DNA of 64,000 bases from contig NZ_CABVQK010000017.1 of the NCBI RefSeq assembly GCF_902499335.1, positions 1 to 64,000 of the forward strand, in the 5' to 3' direction. A program made the position numbers and the translations under genes. This document shows, piece after piece, positions 1-10,201 of this stretch (the stretch's first letter is position 1; each line of letters starts with the position of its first letter). Below the pieces are notes generated by a model that saw only the letters and a program-made list of their open reading frames with translations, made no database searches and was not told the origin of the DNA. The stretch is from Burkholderia lata. GTDB lineage: Bacteria > Pseudomonadota > Gammaproteobacteria > Burkholderiales > Burkholderiaceae.

Positions 1-69
1 GACCGTGAAACGACTCTACGCCGATGATAGTGCGGATTCCCGTGTGAAAGTAGGTAATCGTCAGGCTCC
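1..69 (+). rRNA. rrf: 5S ribosomal RNA, 3' part
   Basis: The first ~69 bases match the 3' half of a betaproteobacterial 5S rRNA, with the conserved CCGATGATAGTGCGGATTCC core and the closing TCAGGCTCC that pairs with the missing 5' end. The 5' part lies outside the window. A strong terminator follows within 12 bases, as expected at the end of an rRNA operon. Confidence 0.93.
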
Positions 70-80
70 CTAAGCCAAGA

Positions 81-107
81 ACCCCCGCCCGAAAGGCGGG
101 GGTTTTT
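81..107 (+). terminator. rRNA operon terminator
   Basis: A perfect GC stem (ACCCCCGCC / GGCGGGGGT) with a short CGAAA loop is followed by TTTTT. It lies directly after the 5S gene. Confidence 0.93.
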
Positions 108-320
108 GCATTTCAGCGACAAAAAACGCACGTGCGGTAGGAGAAGTGCGCTCCATTCATCACGTGCCCCTGGCTCGCACGCCAGATCACTCGGCTGCCA
201 TCCCGCAGTCAAGCCTTACCCCGGAACGAAACCACGCGATTTGATACGATCGAAGTGCCGTCGGCGATTGCAGTCGTCGACGTTCATGTTCGAAACCAGG
301 GCTTGATGGAGAGGGCGGGA

Positions 321-725
321 ATGAATATCGGCGACGCGTCGCGCGAATCCGGAGTCAGCGCAAAAATGATCCGGTACTACGAACAGGTCGGCCTGCTTGC
401 GCCGAGCAAGCGTACCGACGCCGGCTACCGGATCTACGGCGCAGACGAAATCCATATCCTGCGTTTCATCCGTCAGGCGCGACGCCTTGGCTTTCTCGTC
501 GAGGACATCCGCAAGCTGTTGATGCTCTGGCAGGACCGCTCCCGCGCGAGCGCAGAAGTGAAGTCGATTGCCCTCGAACACGTGGCCGAACTAGACAAGC
601 GCATCACGGAGCTGAGCGACATGCGCGACACATTGGCCGATCTCGCTGCGCACTGTCATGGTGACGGGCGGCCCGAATGCCCGATTCTGGCGCGTCTGTC
701 CGACCCCGTCGATGAACCAAATTAG
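321..725 (+). CDS. cueR: MerR-family copper-responsive regulator, CueR-like (134 aa)
   Basis: The start at 321 gives the canonical MerR opening (MNIGDASRESGVSAKMIRYY, winged helix-turn-helix), preceded by a GGAGAGGG-type ribosome site. An upstream in-frame ATG would add 22 residues that do not resemble the family. A dimerisation helix follows. The C-terminal loop HCHGDGRPECPIL has two cysteines eight residues apart, the spacing of the Cu(I) site in CueR. Length is normal. No copper ATPase or chaperone gene is adjacent, so the target promoter is elsewhere. Metal choice (Cu, Ag or Au) is inferred from the Cys loop only. Confidence 0.85.
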   Translation: MNIGDASRESGVSAKMIRYYEQVGLLAPSKRTDAGYRIYGADEIHILRFIRQARRLGFLVEDIRKLLMLWQDRSRASAEVKSIALEHVAELDKRITELSDMRDTLADLAAHCHGDGRPECPILARLSDPVDEPN

Positions 726-864
726 TGCGCACACTCGAGGTCAAAAACAGGCCTCGATTCTATTTTTATAAAAATCAACAGGTTACGCTAGGTCGGCGAC
801 CGGATATTCCGAAATGGAATGGCTTCCATGCAAGTATTTCACTAGCATCTTGGTGCGGCATCGC

Positions 865-870
865 TATAAT
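865..870 (+). promoter_or_regulatory. candidate -10 box of the DUF3563 gene
   Basis: A TATAAT hexamer lies 70 bases upstream of the small DUF3563 gene. No clear -35 box is visible at 16-18 bases. The 726-940 interval holds no convincing gene otherwise. Confidence 0.35.
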
Positions 871-940
871 TCGGGATAACCCTATACGGGAAATCCCTGA
901 ACACCGATTCACCAGGGGTCCCCCTTCCTTGGAGAACGTC

Positions 941-1087
941 ATGATCGCCTACATCGTCGAAAAGCTGAGCAACTGGTTCGAATCCGCAGAACGTGAACGC
1001 CGTGAGGCTTACCTCGCTACGTCGTCGGACATCGTCCAGCTCGAGAGCCGCATCCGCTCGCTCGAAACCAACGGCTACTCGCTGTAA
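941..1087 (+). CDS. DUF3563 family micro-protein (48 aa)
   Basis: A 48-residue acidic/basic helical protein, rich in Glu and Arg and ending in RIRSLETNGYSL. This is the signature end of the DUF3563 family, common in Burkholderia and relatives. The start at 941 follows a GGAGAA ribosome site at 931-936. The same frame is open back to 725, but that extension (YFYKNQQV...) looks non-coding. The family has no established function. The gene is monocistronic, with its own terminator. Confidence 0.85.
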   Translation: MIAYIVEKLSNWFESAERERREAYLATSSDIVQLESRIRSLETNGYSL

Positions 1088-1129
1088 TCGGAGTCACCGT
1101 CAGGTGTCACGTGGCACCGAACGATAAGC

Positions 1130-1160
1130 AAGCCCCGTATTTGACGGGGCTTTGTTTTTT
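1130..1160 (+). terminator. rho-independent terminator
   Basis: Stem AAGCCCCGT / ACGGGGCTT with loop ATTTG is followed by a T-rich tail, 42 bases after the DUF3563 stop. Confidence 0.9.
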
Positions 1161-1234
1161 GTGCGCCGGATCTGGCGCAATCGTCAGTGCAGCGCTATGG
1201 TATGCACCTGCTTTTCATCCTGAAGGACACGATC

Positions 1235-1570
1235 ATGCGTTTGCGTCTCGATGTGCGTCGAAGTGCCCGCGCGCGTCTCGTTCTGGGCGCGGCGGTACTT
1301 GTCCATGGACTCGCGGCCGCGGCCGCGACGTCGTCCAAACCGCTGATTCTTGATACGCAACGCGGTATCCAGGACGGCAAGGGTGGGTTGGTGCTGCAGA
1401 CGGCGCCGTTGTCTTCCGAGCCGATCGTCGAGCCGGCACGCATGCGGGCTCCGGCCGGGCAGGCGCCGAACACGTCGGTTCCGCTGTTCGTCGCGCCGTA
1501 TATCAATGTTCCCGCGTGGGGTGGGCAACCGGCCAACCAGCCAAGGCCCGCGCCGCGACCTCAGCCATAA
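1235..1570 (+). CDS. small exported hypothetical protein (111 aa)
   Basis: The ATG at 1235 has an AAGGA ribosome site nine bases upstream; a possible earlier ATG at 1187 lacks one. The N-terminus is Arg-rich, followed by a hydrophobic Ala/Leu/Val stretch ending in AAAAA(T), a plausible Sec signal peptide. The mature part is short, without cysteines, and ends in a Pro/Arg tail (PRPAPRPQP). No recognised domain. It converges on rlmJ with only 15 bases between the stops. Confidence 0.6.
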   Translation: MRLRLDVRRSARARLVLGAAVLVHGLAAAAATSSKPLILDTQRGIQDGKGGLVLQTAPLSSEPIVEPARMRAPAGQAPNTSVPLFVAPYINVPAWGGQPANQPRPAPRPQP

Positions 1571-1585
1571 CAGCCAGTCGCCCGA

Positions 1586-2431
1586 TCAGTTTCCGCGGTG
1601 CTCGATCTGGCAGCGGGCGCCGCTATCCTGTCCCAGCATCTCGACCAGATAGGGCAGTGCCTCGTTCATGCTCTGGGCGAGCGTATACGGCGGATTCAGA
1701 ATGAACATCCCGCTGCCGTAGAGACCCAGCCCGTCAGTCGGCGGATTCGACACCGTCAACGTCAGGTGCAGCCAGTTGTTCGGTTGCAGGCGCTTCAACT
1801 GCTCGGGAAAACGCTGCGATTCCGTCCGGGTCACCTGCGGGTACCAGATTGCGTAGCAGCCCGTCGCGAAACGCTTCAGACACTCCGTCACGCACGCTAC
1901 CGTGCGCGCGTAATCCTTCTTGTCCTCGTAGGACGGGTCGATCAGCACGAGTGCGCGTCGCGGCGGCGGCGGCAGCAGCGCCTTGATGCCTTCGAAGCCA
2001 TCGCCTGCGAAGATCATCGCGCGTCGCCCCGCGTCGCGGAAATTGTGGCGCAGCACGTCGATTTCCGTCGTGTGCATTTCGAACAGGCGCATGCGGTCCT
2101 GATCGCGCATCGATCGCCACGCGATGTACGGGGAACCGGGATAGAAGCGGAGTTCACCGTCGTCGTTCAGCGCGCGGACTTCATCCACATAGTCGCCCAG
2201 CGCTTCCGGCAGGTTCTTTTCGTTCCACAGCCGGCCGATGCCTGTGTCGAATTCCGACGTCTTCGCCGCATAGCCGTCGCGCAGCGAGTACACGCCGGCA
2301 CCTGCATGCGTGTCGATGTACCAGTAGGACTTGTCTTTCTTGTTCAGGTAGCGCAACAGCTGGACGACGACGGCGTGCTTGAGCACGTCCGCGTGGTTGC
2401 CTGCGTGAAAACCGTGACGATAACTGAGCAT
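1586..2431 (-). CDS. rlmJ: 23S rRNA (adenine-2030-N6)-methyltransferase RlmJ
   Basis: A 281-residue protein opening MLSYRHGFHAGNHADVLKH, the characteristic RlmJ N-terminus. It has a SAM-binding segment around IDTHAGAGVY (~residues 38-48) and a DPSYED catalytic motif (~165-170) in place of the DPPY of other N6-adenine methylases. The length fits the family. RlmJ methylates A2030 of 23S rRNA. Single gene on this strand. Confidence 0.93.
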   Translation of the reverse strand: MLSYRHGFHAGNHADVLKHAVVVQLLRYLNKKDKSYWYIDTHAGAGVYSLRDGYAAKTSEFDTGIGRLWNEKNLPEALGDYVDEVRALNDDGELRFYPGSPYIAWRSMRDQDRMRLFEMHTTEIDVLRHNFRDAGRRAMIFAGDGFEGIKALLPPPPRRALVLIDPSYEDKKDYARTVACVTECLKRFATGCYAIWYPQVTRTESQRFPEQLKRLQPNNWLHLTLTVSNPPTDGLGLYGSGMFILNPPYTLAQSMNEALPYLVEMLGQDSGARCQIEHRGN

Positions 2432-2543
2432 GGCGGGCTGCCTGAAACGAAAGGTGAATCGATGAAAGCGATCGATCGTGCGCGGCCGTCAGGCCGGGCG
2501 CCGATGCGGGCCGCGTATTGTACGCGAGTGGCCGTGCATCGCC

Positions 2544-3515
2544 TTATTCGTACGCATCGCCGACCACCTCTTCAATGCGTTGCTTCACGTCCGGCGTCAG
2601 CTTCGCGGCAACGTCGAGCGCGCGCATGTTGTCACTGATCTGCTCGATCCGCGATGCGCCCGTGATGACCGAACTCACGCGCGGATTCGCGAGCACCCAC
2701 GCGATCGCGAGCTGGCTCGTGCTGCAGCCGAGCTCGGCCGCAATTTCGCCGAGCCGTTCGACGATATCGTTGGCGGCCTGATCGGTCAGGCGGTCGCGCA
2801 TCCAGTCGTAACCCTGCAATTGCGCGCGGCTACCGGGCGGCACGCCGTTACGGTACTTGCCGGTGAGCAGGCCCGATGCAAGCGGGCTCCAGGTCGTGAG
2901 GCCGAGGCCGTAGTCGTCGTAGAGCCGCGCATATTCCCGTTCGACACGTGTGCGGTGGAATAGGTTGTACTGTGGCTGTTCGACGACCGGCTTGTGCAGG
3001 TGATGTCGTTCGGCGATCTCGCACGCGGCGCGGATCTCTTCGGCACTCCATTCCGACGTGCCCCAGTACAGCGCCTTGCCGCGCACGATCATGTCGCTCA
3101 TCGCCCAGACGGTTTCCTCGATCGGCGTGTTCGGATCGGGGCGATGGCAATAGACGAGGTCGACATAGTCGAGCTGCAAGCGGCGCAGCGAGCCGTCGAT
3201 GGCGTTCAGCAGGTATTTCCGGTTCAGCGTGTGATACTGGTTCGGCGCTTCGGCGAGCCCCCAGAAGAACTTCGTGGACACGATATAGCTGACGCGCGGC
3301 CAGTCGAGCGACTTGAGCGCGTGGCCCATGATTTCCTCGGATTTGCCGCCGGCGTAGACCTCGGCGTTGTCGAAGAAATTGACGCCTGCGTCGCGCGCCG
3401 CAGCCAGGCATTCGCGCGCGACCCGCTGGTCGACCTGGTTGCCGTACGTCACCCACGAACCGAGCGACAGCGCGCTGATCTGCAGGCCGGAGCGGCCTAG
3501 CCGTCGATAGTGCAT
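2544..3515 (-). CDS. aldo/keto reductase, Kv-beta-like
   Basis: A 323-residue TIM-barrel oxidoreductase. The catalytic tetrad is visible as Asp and Tyr in [14 protein letters not shown], Lys in VSTKFFW and His in YCHRPDPN. The C-terminal cofactor-binding region includes [12 protein letters not shown]. The sequence style places it among the potassium-channel beta-subunit-like (AKR6/YghZ-like) NADPH-dependent reductases. Substrate is unknown; such enzymes usually reduce aldehydes. It is divergent from the 3-hydroxybutyrate dehydrogenase gene across 165 bases. Confidence 0.88.
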   Translation of the reverse strand: MHYRRLGRSGLQISALSLGSWVTYGNQVDQRVARECLAAARDAGVNFFDNAEVYAGGKSEEIMGHALKSLDWPRVSYIVSTKFFWGLAEAPNQYHTLNRKYLLNAIDGSLRRLQLDYVDLVYCHRPDPNTPIEETVWAMSDMIVRGKALYWGTSEWSAEEIRAACEIAERHHLHKPVVEQPQYNLFHRTRVEREYARLYDDYGLGLTTWSPLASGLLTGKYRNGVPPGSRAQLQGYDWMRDRLTDQAANDIVERLGEIAAELGCSTSQLAIAWVLANPRVSSVITGASRIEQISDNMRALDVAAKLTPDVKQRIEEVVGDAYE

Positions 3516-3680
3516 GCGAATCTCCTGCGTGAGGGAACCGACCTTAAGCTTAGACGTTTTGCGCGCGAACGGCGGGGCCGATCGTGCACAATGACGGCTG
3601 GCCCGCCAGTACGATCGCGCGACGGTAGCGGATGCGGCGGGTGTGTGCTTTTATCGATCCGACAACGGGAGGAGACGGAC

Positions 3681-4469
3681 ATGGCAGCAGATCTGAGCGG
3701 CAAGACCGCAGTCGTCACGGGCGCCGCGAGCGGCATCGGCAAGGAAATCGCACTCGAGCTCGCGAAGGCGGGCGCGGCCGTCGCGATCGCCGACCTGAAC
3801 CAGGACGGCGCAAACGCCGTTGCCGACGAGATCGTCAAGGCGGGCGGCAAGGCGATCGGCATCGCGATGGACGTGACGAACGAGGAAGCCGTGAACAGCG
3901 GTATCGACAAGGTGGCCGAAACGTTCGGCTCGGTCGACATCCTCGTGTCGAACGCGGGCATCCAGATCGTCAACCCGATCGAGAACTACTCGTTCTCCGA
4001 CTGGAAGAAGATGCAGGCGATTCACGTCGACGGCGCGTTCCTGACGACCAAGGCCGCGCTCAAGCACATGTACAAGGACGATCGCGGCGGTGTCGTGATC
4101 TACATGGGTTCGGTGCACTCGCACGAAGCGTCGCCGCTGAAGTCGGCCTATGTGACGGCCAAGCACGGCCTGCTCGGCCTGGCCCGCGTGCTGGCGAAGG
4201 AAGGCGCGAAGCACAACGTGCGCTCGCACGTCGTGTGTCCGGGTTTCGTGCGCACGCCGCTGGTCGACAAGCAGATTCCGGAGCAGGCGAAGGAGCTCGG
4301 GATCAGCGAAGAGGAAGTGGTGAAGAAGGTAATGCTCGGCAATACGGTCGACGGCGTGTTCACGACCGTTCAGGACGTCGCGCAGACGGTGCTGTTCCTG
4401 TCGGCCTTCCCGAGCGCCGCGCTCACGGGCCAGTCGGTCGTCGTCAGCCACGGCTGGTTCATGCAGTGA
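3681..4469 (+). CDS. bdhA: 3-hydroxybutyrate dehydrogenase (SDR)
   Basis: The start at 3681 has a GGGAGGAGA ribosome site and gives a 262-residue protein, typical for the family. The Rossmann motif is TGAASGIGK (~14-22), followed by NAG, then catalytic Ser in [10 protein letters not shown] and the YVTAK Tyr/Lys pair. The C-terminus closes with SHGWFMQ. These features fit D-3-hydroxybutyrate dehydrogenase, interconverting 3-hydroxybutyrate and acetoacetate in polyhydroxybutyrate/ketone-body turnover. The specificity is by similarity. It ends at a two-way terminator. Confidence 0.85.
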   Translation: MAADLSGKTAVVTGAASGIGKEIALELAKAGAAVAIADLNQDGANAVADEIVKAGGKAIGIAMDVTNEEAVNSGIDKVAETFGSVDILVSNAGIQIVNPIENYSFSDWKKMQAIHVDGAFLTTKAALKHMYKDDRGGVVIYMGSVHSHEASPLKSAYVTAKHGLLGLARVLAKEGAKHNVRSHVVCPGFVRTPLVDKQIPEQAKELGISEEEVVKKVMLGNTVDGVFTTVQDVAQTVLFLSAFPSAALTGQSVVVSHGWFMQ

Positions 4470-4512
4470 GGCGGGCGCGGGCGATGTAGCCGCCCGCCGG
4501 CGAACGGCATAA

Positions 4513-4538
4513 AAAACGCGCTCCACGGAGCGCGTTTT
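4513..4538. terminator. bidirectional terminator between convergent genes
   Basis: A near-perfect hairpin AAAACGCGCTCC / GGAGCGCGTTTT with an AC loop lies between the convergent dehydrogenase and aminotransferase genes. A/T runs flank both sides, so it can serve both directions. Confidence 0.9.
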
Positions 4539-4587
4539 CATTTCAGCGGGGCGGGGCCGATGACGGCTGCCGCCCGCTTACGCCGAG

Positions 4588-5787
4588 TTACTTCAGGACG
4601 GCTGCGACCGCATTGGCGACCGCGTCCAGGTTGCGCGTGTTCAGCGCGGCGACGCAGATCCGGCCCGTGCCGACCGCGTAGATGCCGAACTCGTCGCGCA
4701 GGCGATCGACTTGCGCCGAGGTCAGGCCCGAGTACGAGAACATCCCGCGCTGCTCGTTGATGAAGCTGAAGTCGCGATCGACGCCGCTGGCCTTCAGGCG
4801 CTCGACGAGACCGTTGCGCATCGCGCGGATGCGATCGCGCATTTCACCGAGTTCCTGCACCCACGAAGCGTGCAGTTCCGGCGATGCGAGCACCGCTGCG
4901 ACCACGGCGCCGCCATGGGTCGGCGGGTTCGAGTAGTTCGTGCGGATCACGCGCTTCAGTTGCGACAGCACGCGCGTTGCTTCTTCCTTGCTCGACGTGA
5001 TGATCGACAGTGCGCCGACGCGCTCGCCGTACAGCGAGAACGACTTCGAGAACGACGACGACACGAATGCGTTCAGGTCGGCCGCGGCAAACAGGCGCAC
5101 GGCGGCAGCATCGGCCTCGATGTTCTCGCCGAAGCCCTGGTAGGCCATGTCGAGGAACGGTACGAGGTTGCGCGCCTTCACGACGTCGACGACCTGTTGC
5201 CATTGCGCTTCGGTCAGGTCCACGCCGGTCGGGTTGTGGCAGCACGCGTGCAGCACGACGACCGTGCCTGCCGCGTAGCCGTTCAGTGCCGACAGCATGC
5301 CTTCGAAGTTCACGCCGTTGGTGGCAGCGTCGTAATACGGGTACGCAACGACTTCGAAGCCGGCTGCTTCGAACAGCGCGCGGTGGTTTTCCCAGCTCGG
5401 ATCGCTGATCGCGACCTTCACGTTCGGGTTCACGGTGCGCAGGAAATCGGCGCCGATCTTCAGCGCGCCGGTGCCGCCCAGTGCCTGGGCCGTGACCACG
5501 CGACCGGCTGCGATCAGCGGCGAGTCGTTGCCGAGCAGCAGCTTCTGCACGGCCGCATCGTAGGCGGCGATCCCGTCGATCGGCAGGTAGCCGCGCGGCA
5601 GGCCGGCCTCGACACGCACCTTCTCTGCTTCGCGAACCGCACGCAGCAGCGGAATCTTGCCTTCTTCGTTCGTGTACACACCGACGCCGAGGTTGACCTT
5701 GGTCGGACGCGCATCGGCGTTGAAGGCTTCGTTCAGGCCCAGGATCGGGTCGCGGGGAGCAAGCTGGACAGCGGAGAAGAGCGACAT
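4588..5787 (-). CDS. aspartate/aromatic amino acid aminotransferase (class I)
   Basis: A 399-residue PLP enzyme of the AspC/TyrB type: opening APRDPILGLNEAFNADARPTK, N-terminal GVGVYTNEEGKIP, the HNPTG motif (CCHNPTGVDLT), the Asp/Tyr pair in DMAYQGFG, the Schiff-base Lys in SSSFSKSFSLYGERVG and the substrate-binding Arg near the end (TGRICVAALN). It transfers amino groups between aspartate or aromatic amino acids and 2-oxoglutarate. Sequence alone does not separate aspC from tyrB. It is divergent from uvrB. Confidence 0.9.
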   Translation of the reverse strand: MSLFSAVQLAPRDPILGLNEAFNADARPTKVNLGVGVYTNEEGKIPLLRAVREAEKVRVEAGLPRGYLPIDGIAAYDAAVQKLLLGNDSPLIAAGRVVTAQALGGTGALKIGADFLRTVNPNVKVAISDPSWENHRALFEAAGFEVVAYPYYDAATNGVNFEGMLSALNGYAAGTVVVLHACCHNPTGVDLTEAQWQQVVDVVKARNLVPFLDMAYQGFGENIEADAAAVRLFAAADLNAFVSSSFSKSFSLYGERVGALSIITSSKEEATRVLSQLKRVIRTNYSNPPTHGGAVVAAVLASPELHASWVQELGEMRDRIRAMRNGLVERLKASGVDRDFSFINEQRGMFSYSGLTSAQVDRLRDEFGIYAVGTGRICVAALNTRNLDAVANAVAAVLK

Positions 5788-6050
5788 GATGATTCGGCAG
5801 TAGTGAAAAGAGGGTCAGGCTTTCAACAGGCGGGGCGGGCGCGGCGGACCGCGCGCAGGCAGGCACGACGCCGGAAAGCGCAGCAGCCTGACATTGTAGC
5901 GAATTCACGCAGGCGGGGGCGGCGTTTCAGCGGCGAAATTCGGCCGGGAATCGCGATTCCCGGCGGCCGTCGCGCGTCAGGAGCCGACAGCAGTTCGCGA
6001 GGCCGCGAAGCGCTAGAATGCTTTCTTTGCCCTCGCTCCGGCCGCATTCC

Positions 6051-8141
<2,091 letters not shown>

Positions 8142-8255
8142 ATCTTTCCAAGCGTCACCGAAACCGTGCGGTAACGAGCCTGTAAGCCTTGTCGGATCAG
8201 GGGTTTACACGGCTCCCCGTTTGTTCGGAAACAGGTTCGGTGCTAAACTCCGCAA

Positions 8256-8274
8256 TTATTGAGAATTGTTCGCA
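8256..8274 (+). promoter_or_regulatory. weak Fur-like site upstream of ftrA
   Basis: ATTATTGAGAATTGTTCGC matches the classical 19-bp Fur consensus at about 10 of 19 positions by my count, 87 bases upstream of the ftrA start. The position and the iron-uptake operon downstream support it; the match itself is modest. Confidence 0.4.
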
Positions 8275-8361
8275 TTAACGTTCTTCATCGCGTTAGTGTT
8301 TTCGGCGGGCAGGCCTGGCGGCCGGTCCGCATGGTTCCAGATCAAATAACAAGGAGTGTCC

Positions 8362-8913
8362 ATGTTGGGTTCTTCGTTCATCCGCACGACGGTTGCGGTA
8401 GCGGCGGCGCTTGCCGCAATGTCGGCCTCGGCTGCCGAATATCCGATCGGCAAGCAGCAGATCCAGGGCGGCATGGAAATCGGCGCGGTGTACCTGCAGC
8501 CGATCACGATGGACCCGGAAGGGATGATGCGCAAGGCGTCGGATTCCGACATCCACCTCGAGGCCGACATCCATGCGGTCAAGAACAACCCGACGGGTTT
8601 CGCGGAAGGCGACTGGATGCCGTACCTGCAGGTCACGTACAAGCTGACGAAGCAGGGCGACACGAAGTGGAAGGCTGAAGGCGACCTGATGGGCATGGTT
8701 GCGAGCGATGGTCCGCACTACGGCGACAACGTGAAGCTGAACGGCCCGGGCAAGTACCACCTGACGATGGTCGTCAAGCCGCCGATGCAGACGGGCCACA
8801 TGGCGTTCGGGCGTCACATCGACAAGGAAACGGGTGTGGGCGCGTGGTTCAAGCCCGTTACCCTCGAGTACGACTTCCCGTTCGCCGGTATCGGCAAGAA
8901 GGGCGGTTACTGA
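8362..8913 (+). CDS. ftrA: periplasmic P19-type iron-binding protein FtrA
   Basis: A 183-residue protein with a signal peptide (TTVAVAAALAAMSASAA, cleavage before EYPIG). The mature domain is P19-like, with HLEADIHAVKNN, Met-rich DPEGMMRK and MQTGHMAFGRHIDKETG, which carry the Met/His metal ligands of P19. The ATG at 8362 follows AAGGAG with five-base spacing; a GTG six bases earlier overlaps that site. First gene of a four-gene operon matching the Burkholderia/Bordetella FtrABCD ferrous-iron importer. It presumably binds iron (and copper) in the periplasm and delivers it to the permease. Confidence 0.9.
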   Translation: MLGSSFIRTTVAVAAALAAMSASAAEYPIGKQQIQGGMEIGAVYLQPITMDPEGMMRKASDSDIHLEADIHAVKNNPTGFAEGDWMPYLQVTYKLTKQGDTKWKAEGDLMGMVASDGPHYGDNVKLNGPGKYHLTMVVKPPMQTGHMAFGRHIDKETGVGAWFKPVTLEYDFPFAGIGKKGGY

Positions 8914-8968
8914 TCGGTGGCATCACGTACGGCGCGCTTCGGCGCGCCGTCGGCGTAGAGAACCCAGA

Positions 8969-9301
8969 ATGAAAATTCCCCAGAAAATCGTTGTCGCAGC
9001 CGCTGCGTTGTGGCTTGCCGGCGCAGCGCACGCTGCCGATCTGCCGACGTTCAAGCTCGAGATGACGGACGGCAAGCTGAATCCCGCCCGCATCGAAGTG
9101 CCGGCCGGTCAGCGTTTCAAGATCGAGATCAAGAACACCGGCAAGGGCGCCGCCGAATTCGAGAGCGTGCAACTGCGCAAGGAAAAGGTGCTCGCGCCGG
9201 GCGCCGATTCGTTCGTGGTCGTCGCTCCGTTGTCACCGGGTGAATACAAGTTTTTCGACGATTTCCACCAGCAGGCGCAGGGCGTGATCGTCGCGAAGTA
9301 A
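8969..9301 (+). CDS. ftrB: periplasmic cupredoxin-like protein FtrB
   Basis: A 110-residue protein with signal peptide (VVAAAALWLAGAAHA) and a small cupredoxin fold: PTFKLEMTDGKLNPARIEVPAGQRFKI, then an edge strand ending in GEYKFFDDFHQQAQG. It lies 55 bases after ftrA. In FtrABCD systems this protein is proposed to oxidise Fe(II) at the membrane before transfer to the Ftr1 permease. The canonical copper-ligand set (His-Cys-His-Met) is not obvious, since there is no Cys in the mature part, so metal content is uncertain. Confidence 0.85.
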   Translation: MKIPQKIVVAAAALWLAGAAHAADLPTFKLEMTDGKLNPARIEVPAGQRFKIEIKNTGKGAAEFESVQLRKEKVLAPGADSFVVVAPLSPGEYKFFDDFHQQAQGVIVAK

Positions 9302-9358
9302 CGCGTTTTATCTGCGCGCAGGCCACCTGCCCGGTGTACTGCGCGTCAGGAGGTATCG

Positions 9359-10201
9359 ATGGGTCAGATCTTGTTCATCGTCTGGCGGGAGAGCGTCGAA
9401 GCGCTGCTCGTCGTCGGCATTCTCTATGCATGGCTGAAAAACGGCGACGACGACGCGCGCCGCGGCCTGCCTTTTCTCTGGGCCGGCGTCGGTGTCGGCC
9501 TGCTGATGGCCGTCGGCCTCGGCGCCGCGCTGGTCGGTTTCACCGAAGTGCTGTCCGGCGACGCGCAGGACTACTTCCAGACGGCCATGGTGCTGATCGC
9601 ATGCGTGCTGATCGTGCAGATGGTGCTGTGGATGCGCCGGCACGGCCGCACGCTGAAGCGCGACATGGAACAATCGCTGCAGCAGAGCACGCGTGATTCG
9701 AACTGGTGGGGCGTCGCGGTGCTGGTCGCGCTCGCGATCGCGCGTGAAGGCAGCGAGACTGTGATCTTCCTGTACGGCCTCGGTTTCGGCCAGTCGGGCC
9801 ATGTCGATGGCAGCCAGATGCTCGCGGTCGTGATCGGCCTCGGTCTTGCATTCCTCACGTTTTATCTGCTGCAACTCGGCGGCAAGTACTTCTCGTGGCG
9901 GCATTTCTTCCGCGTCACCGAAGTGATGCTGCTGTTCCTCGGCGCAGGCCTGTTCCAGACCGGTGTCGACAAGCTGATCGACAAGGAAATCCTGCCGCTC
10001 GGTATTTCGCAGGTGTGGGACACGTCCGCGATCCTCGATGATTCGGGCACCTTCGGCTCGCTCGTCGCAACGCTGACCGGCTATCGTGCGCACCCGGCAC
10101 TGACCAACCTGGTCGCTTATGCGGTGTACTGGGCGGTGGTCTGGCTGCTGATGAAGCGCGCGAGCCGTCGTCCGGCCGTCGCTGCAGGTCGCGCGGCATG
10201 A
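9359..10201 (+). CDS. ftrC: FTR1-family iron permease FtrC
   Basis: A 280-residue, seven-helix membrane protein of the Ftr1/EfeU family. The two REXXE iron-translocation motifs are present: RESVE at residues 10-14 and REGSE at 129-133. It has a GGAGGT-type ribosome site eight bases before the ATG. The stop overlaps the ftrD start, indicating translational coupling. It transports Fe(III) formed at the outer face, or Fe(II), into the cytoplasm. Confidence 0.93.
   Translation: MGQILFIVWRESVEALLVVGILYAWLKNGDDDARRGLPFLWAGVGVGLLMAVGLGAALVGFTEVLSGDAQDYFQTAMVLIACVLIVQMVLWMRRHGRTLKRDMEQSLQQSTRDSNWWGVAVLVALAIAREGSETVIFLYGLGFGQSGHVDGSQMLAVVIGLGLAFLTFYLLQLGGKYFSWRHFFRVTEVMLLFLGAGLFQTGVDKLIDKEILPLGISQVWDTSAILDDSGTFGSLVATLTGYRAHPALTNLVAYAVYWAVVWLLMKRASRRPAVAAGRAA

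Noticed and set aside
106-306. A 66-codon frame after the 5S terminator
   Set aside because: It begins inside the terminator tail and overlaps the cueR promoter region; Arg/Ser-rich with no domain.
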